From contig JBHEMX010000033.1 of the NCBI GenBank assembly GCA_046262355.1, positions 1-52,809 of the forward strand: a DNA stretch of 52,809 bases. The letters run 5' to 3'. The stretch comes from DATADD01 sp046262355. GTDB lineage: Bacteria; Actinomycetota; CADDZG01; WHSQ01. The position numbers and the translations under genes are program-made. Below are positions 20,560 to 28,388 of this stretch, in pieces. Position 1 is the stretch's first letter; each line of letters opens with the position of its first letter. The notes beneath the pieces are model-generated. The model did not search any database. It was not told the origin of the DNA and worked only from the letters and a program-made list of their open reading frames with translations.

Positions 20560-21808
20560 GGGTTCGGAACTCCTCCCACGCGTCGTGCCATAGCTCGTCG
20601 ACCGAGGGGCTCAGCTCGAGCTCCATGAACCCGCGATTGAAGTCCTTCGTGCGGACGATCGTGTTCTCGAGATAGGACGGCACGTATCCCTCACCCACCA
20701 ACCGTTCGGGATCGGCGTCTCTTTGAGGAGGCTGATAGCCGTTCCATCCGAAGTTCTTCATGGCCGTCTGCGAGTCCAGCAAATAGTTGAGGAAGTGGTG
20801 TGCGAGTACGGGATTCTTTCCATTCTTCAGGACGGCGATCGTGTCGTTGCCCACAGCCCCGCGTCCGTCGGTCGGCGCCCAGTAGCGTGGCACGGTCGGA
20901 TCCGCCCCTTTCGGGAAGTAGTACTGAGCCGCCACCATGTCGCCGGAGTATGCTTGGTGGATCCACGCGCGACCCTTCGGCAGGTTGTCGTACGCATCGA
21001 TGCTCAAAGCGCCGACGAGATCTGCGAGTTCCGTCAGATCCTTCTGCGCGAGAGCGATGTCCTTCGCACGGGCAGTGTTGAGGTTCGTGATGCCGTTCTT
21101 CAGCAACGCCATGCCGAGAACCTCTCGGTAATCGTCGAAGAGGTTGATCTTTCCCTTGTACTTGGGCTCCCAATAGATCTCGTACGGGTTGGGCATGGCG
21201 GCAACGTCTTCGTCGACGTAATCGATCCGCCACGCGATCCCGGTCGTGTAGACCGTGTATGGAACCGTGTAGCGCCAACCCTGGTCATAGAAGGGGTTGC
21301 GGTACACGGCCCAGACGTACTCGTCGAGATTGGGTATGTAGGAGTGGTTGAGCGGCCGCACGATCTTCTCCGCGGCGAGCTTTCCCAGCACGTCCACCCT
21401 GTGGAAGAAGACGTCGTAGTCGTCGCGCCCGGAACGCAGCCTTGAAAGCGCCTCGTCCATATTGGCGAAACTCGAGATCTCGACCTCAATGCTGTACTTC
21501 TCGGCGAACTCGTTGGCGACCTTGGGCCAGAGGTACTCCTCCCAGTTGTAGATCTTGAGCGTTGCCCCTTGCTCGGGAGGGAGGTCGTCGTCCAGCGGGG
21601 GGTTGTCGTCGAAGAGGGGAAGCGTGACGGGGCGGTCGGGGCGCGCCAGCCGGAAGGATGGTCCACTGCGCCGTGGCTCGGCCGACGAGCACGCAGAGAG
21701 CAGCGTGGCCGCGGCCGCCAGCCCCAGCGATGCGCTCCCGGACCGGCGCAGGAAGGCGCGGCGGTCGATCTCCCTCTCACAGGAGCGCCGCTTCCCTGGA
21801 CGTTCCAT
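20552..21808 (-). CDS. PotD-like polyamine-type substrate-binding lipoprotein, Tat-exported
   Basis: 418 residues resembling spermidine/putrescine-binding proteins: KIYNWEEYLWP at the start of the mature domain, then NPYEIYWEPKYKGKI, DDYREVLGMALL and AYSGDMVAAQYYF. The signal region has a twin-arginine-like DRRAFLRR, then LLSACSS as lipobox. Tat export plus lipidation is thus predicted. The ATG at 21808 follows a GGGGGAAGGAG ribosome binding site; a longer open frame to 21973 looks non-coding. No potABC permease or ATPase lies nearby, so the partner transporter is elsewhere, or the protein acts as a sensor together with the membrane protein encoded downstream. Ligand unknown. Confidence 0.87.
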   Translation of the reverse strand: MERPGKRRSCEREIDRRAFLRRSGSASLGLAAAATLLSACSSAEPRRSGPSFRLARPDRPVTLPLFDDNPPLDDDLPPEQGATLKIYNWEEYLWPKVANEFAEKYSIEVEISSFANMDEALSRLRSGRDDYDVFFHRVDVLGKLAAEKIVRPLNHSYIPNLDEYVWAVYRNPFYDQGWRYTVPYTVYTTGIAWRIDYVDEDVAAMPNPYEIYWEPKYKGKINLFDDYREVLGMALLKNGITNLNTARAKDIALAQKDLTELADLVGALSIDAYDNLPKGRAWIHQAYSGDMVAAQYYFPKGADPTVPRYWAPTDGRGAVGNDTIAVLKNGKNPVLAHHFLNYLLDSQTAMKNFGWNGYQPPQRDADPERLVGEGYVPSYLENTIVRTKDFNRGFMELELSPSVDELWHDAWEEFRTHV

Positions 21809-21991
21809 GTCTCCTTCCCCCTTCTCGCTCCGCCGGAATGCGACGCAGCGACCGGGGCGATCCCCCGTCCATGATGCCAGGTTCTTCCAGAAAGAGCTAG
21901 AGGGTCGGGCGGCCACCCGAGGGCCTCGGCTTCCTCTGCCTTCTAGTGGAGCAGCACCGGACCCGGTGCGCAAGATGGTTGGCGGCCGCCC

Positions 21992-22801
21992 TCAGGTGAC
22001 GACGCGACCGGCCTCGACGGCGGCTCGTGCCGCCTCGAGTCCGCGGGTGAAGGGGAGCGCTGCTGCCTCAGAGACCCCGCGCGCGCGGTAGCCGCCATAG
22101 ATGGCATGCCCGGCGCGCAGCCAGAAGCAGTCGACGACGGGGAAGCCGGCGGCGGCGAGCCACGACAGTTGGTCGGCAAGCGGTGATGGCTTGTCCACCT
22201 CCGGGTCGGGATGGCGGAAGAGGTTCCACCCCGAGCGTTGGAAGGCCTCGAACGGCTCTCGGGGCCCCGCGCCTGCCGGAGAACGCTGCTCGGCCTCCCT
22301 ATCCCAGGTCGCCGCGAAGAGCGCGCGGACCTCGCCCCGTTGAGGCTCCACCAGGTCGGCGATCAGAAGCGCGCCGCGCGCCGGAAGCTGGGTAGCCACC
22401 TGCTCGAACAGGCGCCTCTTGCCTGTTCCGGAGAGGTGATGGAGGGTGAGCGACGACACCACGGCGTCGGCTCCGTCCAGGTGCGGCAGCCAGTCTTGCG
22501 ATGCCAGGTCGAAGTGATCGATCGCGGCGCGCCCGCCGAAGCGGGCCAGAACGCAAGCTGCGCGCTCTCGCATCGAGTCGGACCCGTCGAGGGCGAGCAC
22601 CGAGGAGCCCGGATAGCAGTCGAGGATCGTGTGCGCGAGCATCCCCTCTCCCGCGCCAAGCTCGACCACCCGGAAGCGCTCCTCGTGCTCGAACGGCAGG
22701 AGACAAGCGATCGTCGCAAGCTGTTCCTCGCGCGCCGGCACTGCGATCGAAGAGATCGCGCGATAGAGCCCAGAATCCCCCTCGCCCCAGCCCTCACTCA
22801 C
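21992..22801 (-). CDS. SAM-dependent class I methyltransferase
   Basis: 269 residues with the Rossmann-type methyltransferase core. Motif I is VVELGAGEGMLAHTIL from about residue 44, the acidic end of strand 2 is ALDGSDSM, and a post-I region DAVVSSLTLHHLSGTGK fits this family. The C-terminal part (FPVVDCFWLRAGHAIYGGY) is like those of small-molecule methyltransferases with unknown acceptor. A GTG start at 22801 follows GGGAGG. It is transcribed alone, away from the RlpA-like gene. The substrate cannot be inferred from sequence or neighbours. Confidence 0.85.
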   Translation of the reverse strand: MSEGWGEGDSGLYRAISSIAVPAREEQLATIACLLPFEHEERFRVVELGAGEGMLAHTILDCYPGSSVLALDGSDSMRERAACVLARFGGRAAIDHFDLASQDWLPHLDGADAVVSSLTLHHLSGTGKRRLFEQVATQLPARGALLIADLVEPQRGEVRALFAATWDREAEQRSPAGAGPREPFEAFQRSGWNLFRHPDPEVDKPSPLADQLSWLAAAGFPVVDCFWLRAGHAIYGGYRARGVSEAAALPFTRGLEAARAAVEAGRVVT

Positions 22802-23087
22802 GATGCCTCCCTAACCCTCAGGGTGCCGACCCGGGAAGCCCTGCGCTCCGAGATCCGCGGATGGCGAGCATCTGCGTTCCGGAAAGCGATCGGCGCGCCC
22901 TCCCGGCTGCGATGCTCTTCATAGCGGGCTCAGAGCGTAAGCCGGAACCGTTGTCCCATGCAGGGAGAGCCGCACGCCCCCCGGACCGATGCGTCGTCGC
23001 CGTTTGCGCGTCGGCGGCTCGGGCGGTCACCGGGGAACCGGCTCGTGCGCGGGTTTCTCACCGGACGAGGGGTGGCGCCGCCCTGGT
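22802..23087. other. Divergent intergenic region before the RlpA-like promoter
   Basis: No gene is seen. A CCGGGGAACC at 23030-23039 recalls a piece of the c-di-AMP (ydaO) riboswitch that often precedes wall hydrolases in actinobacteria. However, it lies upstream of the only good promoter and the remaining consensus is missing. Confidence 0.3.
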
Positions 23088-23117
23088 TTGACGTTTTCTG
23101 GAACCTCCGTCTAGGGT
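23088..23117 (+). promoter_or_regulatory. Promoter of the RlpA-like gene
   Basis: TTGACG (23088-23093), 18 bases, TAGGGT (23112-23117). This is the best -35/-10 pair seen in the window and predicts a start near 23124. Confidence 0.6.
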
Positions 23118-23125
23118 CGCTCCAC

Positions 23126-23151
23126 AGAGCCCGAGGGGGCTCTTTTGTTTT
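23126..23151 (+). terminator. Intrinsic-terminator-like hairpin before the RlpA-like gene
   Basis: A 7-bp stem AGAGCCC-GAGG-GGGCTCT is followed by TTTGTTTT. It lies between the predicted transcription start and the ATG at 23169. It could act as an attenuator, as a 5'-terminal stabilising hairpin, or as the terminator of a transcript from upstream. Confidence 0.6.
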
Positions 23152-23168
23152 GGGGCGTCGCCACGGCG

Positions 23169-23573
23169 ATGAGGCTTGCGACAGGGAGGTGCGCCATCTA
23201 CCGCTCGATCTTGCTTGTGCTGTGCTTGTTCTTGACGCTGGGGGGTGTCCTGCTGGGCACCGGCGTGGCCCAGAGGAAGGTCATGAAGGGCGAAGCCGTC
23301 TACTACGCCAACCGCTACAAGGGGCAGACGATGGCCTGCGGAGGACGCTACAAGCCCAAGAAGATGATCGCGGCCCACCGGACCTTGCCGTGCGGGACCA
23401 AGCTCAGGGTGAAGAACAGGGCCAACGGCAAGAAGGTGACCGTAACGGTGAAGGATCGGGGGCCGTACAGCGACTCGAACACGATCCTCGACCTCTCGCG
23501 CCGGGCGGCGCGCAAGCTCGGCTACATCCACGCGGGGCGCACCAAGGTCCGGGCTGTGATCGTCGGAGGTTAG
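23169..23573 (+). CDS. RlpA-like double-psi beta-barrel protein
   Basis: 134 residues: an N-terminal membrane anchor or signal (residues 10-30, ending LLGTGVAQ) and then an RlpA/DPBB domain with GEAVYYANRYKGQTMACGGR, AAHRTLPCGTKLRVKN and TVKDRGPYSDSNTILDLS. RlpA proteins bind or cleave peptidoglycan glycan strands at division sites; expansins share the fold. Here the domain is exported but not lipidated (no lipobox). I start it at the ATG at 23169, because an upstream TTG at 23145 lies in the U-tract of the preceding hairpin. Whether it is catalytic cannot be decided by eye. Confidence 0.85.
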   Translation: MRLATGRCAIYRSILLVLCLFLTLGGVLLGTGVAQRKVMKGEAVYYANRYKGQTMACGGRYKPKKMIAAHRTLPCGTKLRVKNRANGKKVTVTVKDRGPYSDSNTILDLSRRAARKLGYIHAGRTKVRAVIVGG

Positions 23574-23575
23574 CC

Positions 23576-23594
23576 GGCGCCGTCACTCGGCGTC
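23576..23594. terminator. Hairpin between convergent genes
   Basis: GGCGCCG-TCACT-CGGCGTC, seven pairs with one G-U, spans the 3' ends of the RlpA-like and SCP2 genes. It has no U-tract. Confidence 0.35.
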
Positions 23595-23978
23595 GTATTC
23601 GACCTCGAGGGATGCGACGGCGTGTGACAAGGCGCTCAACACGGATTGCATCTGCAGCAGCTTCATGATGTTTCCGGTCACCCGCAGCTTGCCCTGCATG
23701 AAGGCCTGCTGCGGATGGATCTCCCGCTTGCTGATCGCCACGGCAGTGTCGTAGCTCTGGGTGATCGTCGCCTCGGCTCCCTCAATCTCACCGATCCCCA
23801 TCTGGGCGGCGCCCTCGTCGATCGCGAAGTAGTACTTCGTCTCTCCGGCGGGCGTGTCGGTGACGACCTGCTGCAGCTTCGCCGGGTGGCGCGCTGCAGC
23901 GTCGCTGAACTCGCTCGACGAGTTGAGCGCCTCCGTGACGGCTTGGGCCCATTCCTGCGAGAGGAACCTCACGGCCAT
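23583..23978 (-). CDS. SCP2 sterol-binding-domain protein
   Basis: 131 residues resembling the SCP2 lipid-carrier fold: YYFAIDEGAAQMGIGEIEGA, then ATITQSYDTAVAI and the characteristic QAFMQGKLRVTGNIMKLLQM. Such proteins bind fatty acyl or sterol-like ligands in a hydrophobic tunnel. The ATG at 23978 follows an AGGAGG five bases upstream, so the longer open frame to 24020 is not used. Its putative -10 (TATGTT on the minus strand, 24021-24016) touches that of the divergent gene. Ligand unknown. Confidence 0.88.
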   Translation of the reverse strand: MAVRFLSQEWAQAVTEALNSSSEFSDAAARHPAKLQQVVTDTPAGETKYYFAIDEGAAQMGIGEIEGAEATITQSYDTAVAISKREIHPQQAFMQGKLRVTGNIMKLLQMQSVLSALSHAVASLEVEYDAE

Positions 23979-24015
23979 CGAGACCTCCTGAGGGATTCGT
24001 CTTCGTCGGGCGCAG

Positions 24016-24025
24016 AACATACCTT
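24016..24025. promoter_or_regulatory. Divergent -10 elements sharing a TA step
   Basis: AACATACCTT reads TACCTT (24020-24025) forward and TATGTT (24021-24016) in reverse. Both hexamers start with the same TA at 24020-24021. Forward initiation would place the first base at the ATG of the short ORF at 24032. Confidence 0.45.
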
Positions 24026-24031
24026 TGCCGT

Positions 24032-24061
24032 ATGAGGTTCGTCATTCCTGTTGCCGCGTGA
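24032..24061 (+). CDS. Possible leaderless 9-codon leader ORF
   Basis: ATG lies six bases after TACCTT and encodes MRFVIPVAA. Its TGA overlaps the GTG of the NUDIX/MBL gene as GTGA. It could provide translation by coupling to a gene that has no ribosome binding site of its own. Too short for statistical support. Confidence 0.3.
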   Translation: MRFVIPVAA

Positions 24062-25548
24062 CGCTTCAGCCGCCCGCGCCGGCCCCGCGACATGCGGCAA
24101 CCCTCGTGCTCCTACGCGATGGGATCGACGGGCTCGAGGTGTTGCTCACCGTGCGCCCGCGCCACTTCCGGTTCATGGGCGGGGCGGTCGTCTTCCCCGG
24201 GGGAGCGGTTGCGCCCTCCGACCTCGACGGGCGCTGGGCGAGGGCCTCGGCCCGCTCTCCCGTCGCGGCGCCCGCCGAGCTGCACGAGGCGGGCGGTGCT
24301 GCGGCCCTGGGGTCTTTCGTGTGTGCCCTGCGGGAGGCGTTCGAGGAGGTCGGTTTGCTCCTCGGCGAGGGCCCGACGCACGAGTTCGCTCGGGCGGACG
24401 CCGCGCAACCCGAGCGCTTCTTGGAACGCTGCCTCGATCTCGGTGTCGTCCTGTCGACGGACCAGCTCGTCCCGGCGGGCCGCTGGGTGACGCCGGTCGG
24501 CTCCCCGGTCCGGTTCGACACGCGCTTCTTCCTCGCCCGGGCGCCGGCGCAGTGGCAGCCGGTCCCCAACCCGGAAGAGGTCGCGGGATGCCGCTGGAGC
24601 ACCCCCGCCGACGCGCTCGGCGAGCTCGCCGCGGGCCGAGCCATCATGGCGCCGCCGACGATCGACGTGCTTCAGCGCCTCCGGAGCTGGGCGACCGTCG
24701 ATGCCGCCCTGACCTCGGTGGTGGCGGGCAGCCTGGAGGGATCGTCCGCGCTGCTCGCGGCGCGCCTCTCGCCCCTCGTGCAGGTGGTGGTGGCGCCGAA
24801 TCCGGGGCAGATGACGGGTCCCGGCACCAACACCTACGTCGTCGGCACCGGCCCCACGTGGGTGATCGATCCTGCGGTGCAGGACCCGGCCTACATCGAC
24901 CGCCTCGCCGAGGTCGCGGGAGACGTCGCCGCCATCATCGTGACGCATCGCCATCCGGACCACGTCGGAGGCGTCGCGGCCTTCCTCGAGCGTACGGAGG
25001 CCCCCGTGGCCGCGTTCGGGCCTCAGCGCGCCGGTGGAGCAGACGTTGTACCCCTTGCCGACGGCGACATCCTGCGCATCTCGGGAGCAACGCTGCGGGT
25101 CCTCCATGCGCCGGGTCACGCACGCGATCAGCTGGCTCTCCTGCTCGAGGAGGAAAAGGCCCTGTTCGCGGGCGACACGGTGCTGGGGGAGGGCACGCCG
25201 GTGATCTCGCCGCCCGAGGGCGACATGCGGACCTACCTCGCGACGCTTCGCCGTCTCGCGACCTTCGGCGCGGACCGCATCTACCCGGGCCACTTCCGGG
25301 CGCTGGACGGCGGAGAGGACGTCTGGCGCCGCCTGCTCGAGCATCGCGCCGAGCGGGAGGCCGGCATCATCGCGGCGCTCCATCCGTCGGGCTCTTCGAT
25401 CGAGGACATCGTTCGGCTCGCCTACGAGGGGACCCCGCTCGAACTCCATCCCGTGGCCGAGCGATCCGCGCTCGCGCACCTCGAGATGCTCGCGCAAGAC
25501 GGGAAAGTGTTGCGCACTGGGCGACTATGGAGAGCGCAAACGGGTTAA
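24058..25548 (+). CDS. NUDIX hydrolase / metallo-beta-lactamase-fold fusion
   Basis: 496 residues in two enzyme-like halves. The N-terminal half (about 1-215) is a NUDIX domain with FPGGAVAPSDLDG and the catalytic REAFEEVGLLLG; the first Glu of the full NUDIX box is absent and an insert precedes the helix, as in NUDT7/NUDT19-type CoA diphosphatases. The C-terminal half is a metallo-beta-lactamase fold with THRHPDHVGG, APGHARDQL, FAGDTVLG and YPGHF, followed by a winged-helix-like tail as in LACTB2/glyoxalase II-like proteins. Start: GTG at 24058, overlapping a short ORF; a TTG at 24025 is an alternative. The combination suggests sequential hydrolysis of one substrate, perhaps an acyl-CoA-type compound, but this is inference. 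Confidence 0.85.
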   Translation: MTLQPPAPAPRHAATLVLLRDGIDGLEVLLTVRPRHFRFMGGAVVFPGGAVAPSDLDGRWARASARSPVAAPAELHEAGGAAALGSFVCALREAFEEVGLLLGEGPTHEFARADAAQPERFLERCLDLGVVLSTDQLVPAGRWVTPVGSPVRFDTRFFLARAPAQWQPVPNPEEVAGCRWSTPADALGELAAGRAIMAPPTIDVLQRLRSWATVDAALTSVVAGSLEGSSALLAARLSPLVQVVVAPNPGQMTGPGTNTYVVGTGPTWVIDPAVQDPAYIDRLAEVAGDVAAIIVTHRHPDHVGGVAAFLERTEAPVAAFGPQRAGGADVVPLADGDILRISGATLRVLHAPGHARDQLALLLEEEKALFAGDTVLGEGTPVISPPEGDMRTYLATLRRLATFGADRIYPGHFRALDGGEDVWRRLLEHRAEREAGIIAALHPSGSSIEDIVRLAYEGTPLELHPVAERSALAHLEMLAQDGKVLRTGRLWRAQTG

Positions 25549-25582
25549 GAAATGAACGTCCGCTCGCTTAGCGAGGAAGAGG

Positions 25583-27700
25583 ATGCTGCCGAGGATTCGC
25601 CAAGCACAAAGGGGAAGCTGGTGGTGGATCCTCCACGTCGCCGAGATCACCGCGTGGGGAACGGCGGCGGTCATCTTCTTGCTGCTCCACTCGACGCCGC
25701 TTCCGACCGCGATCTATCGCGCCGGCCTCGTCGTCGTGGCTCTGCTCGCCGTGTGGATCTTCGTGACCTTCCGCGTGATGCTCCCGCGGGCACATCGCGC
25801 TCAGTTCGTGACGGGACTGAGCGCGGTGGTCGGGCTCATGTTCGCGGGAACGGTATACGGGCTGCTGCGCGGCTACGTGCCGTCGATCCAGCTCACGTTC
25901 GTGCCGGTGATCGTCGTGGTCGGGCTCTTGAGCAACCTCTCGCTCGGGGTCGCCGCAGCAGTGGCCGCGACCGCGGGCTATCTCGTGCTGGCCGGCCTCA
26001 CGGGGGATCTGCCGAACCTCGTCTCCGGCGCTCTCAACGCGGCGATCTTCGGTCTCTCGGGGTCGGTCGCGGGGCTGCTGGCGCGCGAGCTGCGGTCGCA
26101 CTACAGCGCGGAGCAAGAGGAGCATCGCCTCGCGACCGCGGTGCGCCATCGTCTCCTTGCGGTGCTCGACTCGGTCGGAGAGGCGATCGTCTTCCGCGAC
26201 CGCCACGGCGTCGTGCGCATCGTCAACAAGCGCGCCGAGGAGCTCTTCGAGATACCGAGCGACGCCTACTTGGGCCAGCCCGTGGTCGAGCTCCTGCGAA
26301 CGATAGCCCGCCAGACGGAGGACCCCGAGGGGTTCATGGAAGGGTTCCAGCGACTGCGGGACGAGCCGGAGGTCGAGTTGCGCGCGGCCGTCGAGCAGAT
26401 CCTCCCGGCGCGCCGCGAGCTGCGCCTGCACTCGAGGGCGACGTTGGACGACTCTGGTGCGCTGGTCGGGCGCCTCGACGTCTACACCGATGTCACGGAG
26501 AGCGTCCGCCGAGCGGGCGAGATCGAGCGTCTCTACGAGGACGCGCGCAAGACCGCCGAGAGCTATCAGCGGGGCCTCCTACCGGCCGGGGTGCCGAGCC
26601 TTCCACGCCTCAACCTCGTCGCCCACTACGTCCCCGCAGCGGGGCGGCGCGCCGTGTGCGGGGACTTCTACGACTTCGTCCCTATGAGCGGGGGCAGACA
26701 CGGGATCGCTCTCGGCGACGTCTGCGGTATCGGCCCGCCGGCGGCCAACGACGCCGCTCTAACGCGTTACACGCTGCGCTCGCTCGCGTGGGAGGAGGAT
26801 GATGCCGGCAAGCTCGTGCAGAGGCTCAACGAGCATCTCGCGAGCCATCTCCCCGGTGACCGCTTCGTGCGCGTGGTGGTCGGCGTCCTCGAACCCGAGC
26901 GAGCAGAGCTCGAGTACACGAACGCGGGCCACGTGCCGCCGGTCGTCTATCGGGCGAAGTCGGGCGAGGTCGAGTGGTTGGCCGAGAGTGGGATGGCGCT
27001 CGGCGTCGACACCGGCACCCCGTTCACAACGACCCGCACGGTGCTCGACTCCGGTGACATGCTCGTCTTCTACACCGACGGAGTCACCGAGGCAGCACGC
27101 GGGGGGCGACCGTTCGGCCAGGGGAAGTTCTCGGACATCGTCGCTCAGTACGGCGTCGGGACGCCCGGCGAGCTCGTGCAGGCGATCCGGCGCGCCGTCG
27201 AGGCGTGGGTCGGAGGTGACGAGCTCCGAGACGACCTCGCCATGCTGGTCGTGCAGGTCGTTCCCGACTCCACGATCGGCGAACCCACGCGCGAGCTGGT
27301 GCTTCCGAACGAGCCCGCGCGCATCGCCGACGTGCGCGCCTTCGTCGCGGGCTTCCTCGCGGAGGTGAGAGCTTCGGTGGAGGCGTCGCAGGAGCTGCTG
27401 CTCGCGGTCGGTGAGGCCGTTGCGAACGCATGCCGCCACGGGCGCAGATCCGAGGGACACAGCGAGGTACGGGTTCGCTGCGTCCTGGACGGCCGGGACG
27501 TGACCGTGACGGTGTCGGACGAGGGCCCCGGCTTCGATCCTCAGGCCGTGGAGCGCGACGGGCTCCCCGATCGCTTCGCGTCGGGCGGTCGCGGGCTCTA
27601 CTTGATGCGCGAGTTCGTCGACGACCTCGGGCTCGACACCTCGCCGGAGGGGACGACGGTGCGGCTCACGCGCCGGGTCAGGGAGGCAGGGCGCGACTAG
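25583..27700 (+). CDS. Membrane-bound PP2C (SpoIIE/RsbU-type) phosphatase with PAS and HATPase domains
   Basis: 705 residues. About five transmembrane helices fill residues 15-165. A PAS domain follows (about 185-300, from LLAVLDSVGEAIVFRDRHG), then a SpoIIE phosphatase domain (about 330-545, with AVCGDFYDFV, IALGDVCGIG, FYTDGVTEA and DDLAMLVV), and an HATPase_c_2 kinase-like domain (about 560-700, with EAVANACRHG, DEGPGFD and GGRGLYLM). RsbU-type phosphatases reactivate anti-anti-sigma proteins, and RsbW-type kinases are anti-sigma factors. Here both activities sit in one membrane sensor. The ATG follows GAGGAAGAGG. No STAS or sigma gene is nearby, so its targets are elsewhere. Confidence 0.9.
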   Translation: MLPRIRQAQRGSWWWILHVAEITAWGTAAVIFLLLHSTPLPTAIYRAGLVVVALLAVWIFVTFRVMLPRAHRAQFVTGLSAVVGLMFAGTVYGLLRGYVPSIQLTFVPVIVVVGLLSNLSLGVAAAVAATAGYLVLAGLTGDLPNLVSGALNAAIFGLSGSVAGLLARELRSHYSAEQEEHRLATAVRHRLLAVLDSVGEAIVFRDRHGVVRIVNKRAEELFEIPSDAYLGQPVVELLRTIARQTEDPEGFMEGFQRLRDEPEVELRAAVEQILPARRELRLHSRATLDDSGALVGRLDVYTDVTESVRRAGEIERLYEDARKTAESYQRGLLPAGVPSLPRLNLVAHYVPAAGRRAVCGDFYDFVPMSGGRHGIALGDVCGIGPPAANDAALTRYTLRSLAWEEDDAGKLVQRLNEHLASHLPGDRFVRVVVGVLEPERAELEYTNAGHVPPVVYRAKSGEVEWLAESGMALGVDTGTPFTTTRTVLDSGDMLVFYTDGVTEAARGGRPFGQGKFSDIVAQYGVGTPGELVQAIRRAVEAWVGGDELRDDLAMLVVQVVPDSTIGEPTRELVLPNEPARIADVRAFVAGFLAEVRASVEASQELLLAVGEAVANACRHGRRSEGHSEVRVRCVLDGRDVTVTVSDEGPGFDPQAVERDGLPDRFASGGRGLYLMREFVDDLGLDTSPEGTTVRLTRRVREAGRD

Positions 27701-27733
27701 TGCTCCTGCGCTCGCCCTACGATGCTTCGATCA

Positions 27734-28105
27734 TCACACCGGGCGTAGCGGCGGCTTTCCGTCCTCCCGGACGAGCACCATCGGCTCCATGCAGTGCGTC
27801 GGCGCCTTGTCTCTGGCAGCCCTCTCTACCCGCAGCTCGAGCCCGCACATCGAGCAGACGTACCGCAGGCCGTAGTCGCTCACGTCCGTGACCTCGGGCT
27901 CGAGCGGCACCGTCACGATCGTGCGGATGTAGCGGGATCCGAAGACGAATATCGCCGCGAACATCAGCACGGCGACCGCCGCCCGCACGAATCCGAAGGA
28001 GGGCCCCAGGACGGCGACGGCGCCGAGCGCCAGTCCCACTGCGACGAGCCTCATCGGGGGCGTTCTCCACAGCGTCTTCCACAGGCGTGGATAAACCACA
28101 GGCAT
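27734..28105 (-). CDS. Two-helix membrane protein with C-terminal zinc ribbon
   Basis: 123 residues, family not recognised. Two hydrophobic helices (about 18-60) precede a small metal-site-like region with CSMCGLEL and HCMEPM, spacing compatible with one zinc. I start it at the ATG at 28105 (MPVVYPRLWK), 13 bases after the crgA stop; the longer open frame overlaps crgA and is Ser/Pro-rich. It is therefore probably co-transcribed with crgA. Role unknown. Confidence 0.65.
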   Translation of the reverse strand: MPVVYPRLWKTLWRTPPMRLVAVGLALGAVAVLGPSFGFVRAAVAVLMFAAIFVFGSRYIRTIVTVPLEPEVTDVSDYGLRYVCSMCGLELRVERAARDKAPTHCMEPMVLVREDGKPPLRPV

Positions 28106-28118
28106 GTCATTCGCGCTC

Positions 28119-28349
28119 TCAATGCCACCTCGTGGCGACGATGAAGGAGGCGGAGACGAGCCCGAGCCCGTACCAGAGACGCCAGTTGGCGGTTCCTCCA
28201 CCGAAGACCCCGACGTAGTTGCCGATGATCACCACCACGCCCGTGAGCAGCAGGGTGAAGAAGAGTGCGCCCACGAACGGAGGGGAGCGCTTCGGCTTCG
28301 GCTTGGGAGGCGGCTGTCGGCGCCGCCGCTTCGAGCGGCTCTTCGGCAT
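28119..28349 (-). CDS. crgA: Cell division protein CrgA
   Basis: 76 residues: a strongly basic N-terminus (MPKSRSKRRRRQ), two transmembrane helices (about 26-43 and 56-72), and the C-terminal ATRWH that matches the TMRWH ending of actinobacterial CrgA. CrgA links FtsZ, FtsQ, PBPs and other septal proteins. Its place near trpG and pknB agrees with M. tuberculosis. A TATCGT ends six bases before the ATG, which predicts a leaderless mRNA. The sortase gene diverges 39 bases away. Confidence 0.9.
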   Translation of the reverse strand: MPKSRSKRRRRQPPPKPKPKRSPPFVGALFFTLLLTGVVVIIGNYVGVFGGGTANWRLWYGLGLVSASFIVATRWH

Positions 28350-28355
28350 GCGTCG

Positions 28356-28379
28356 ACGATAGCGGTCGAGGGGGATAAT
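28356..28379. promoter_or_regulatory. Divergent promoters of crgA and sortase
   Basis: Minus strand: TATCGT (28361-28356), six bases, ATG of crgA. Plus strand: GATAAT (28374-28379), nine bases, ATG of the sortase. Both predict zero to three untranslated bases. Confidence 0.5.
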
Positions 28380-28388
28380 CCTGGACCG

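Noticed and set aside
22921..23087. c-di-AMP (ydaO-type) riboswitch upstream of the RlpA-like gene
   Set aside because: Only CCGGGGAACC resembles the motif; the other conserved segments are not seen, and the piece lies upstream of the good promoter at 23088, so it would not be in that transcript.
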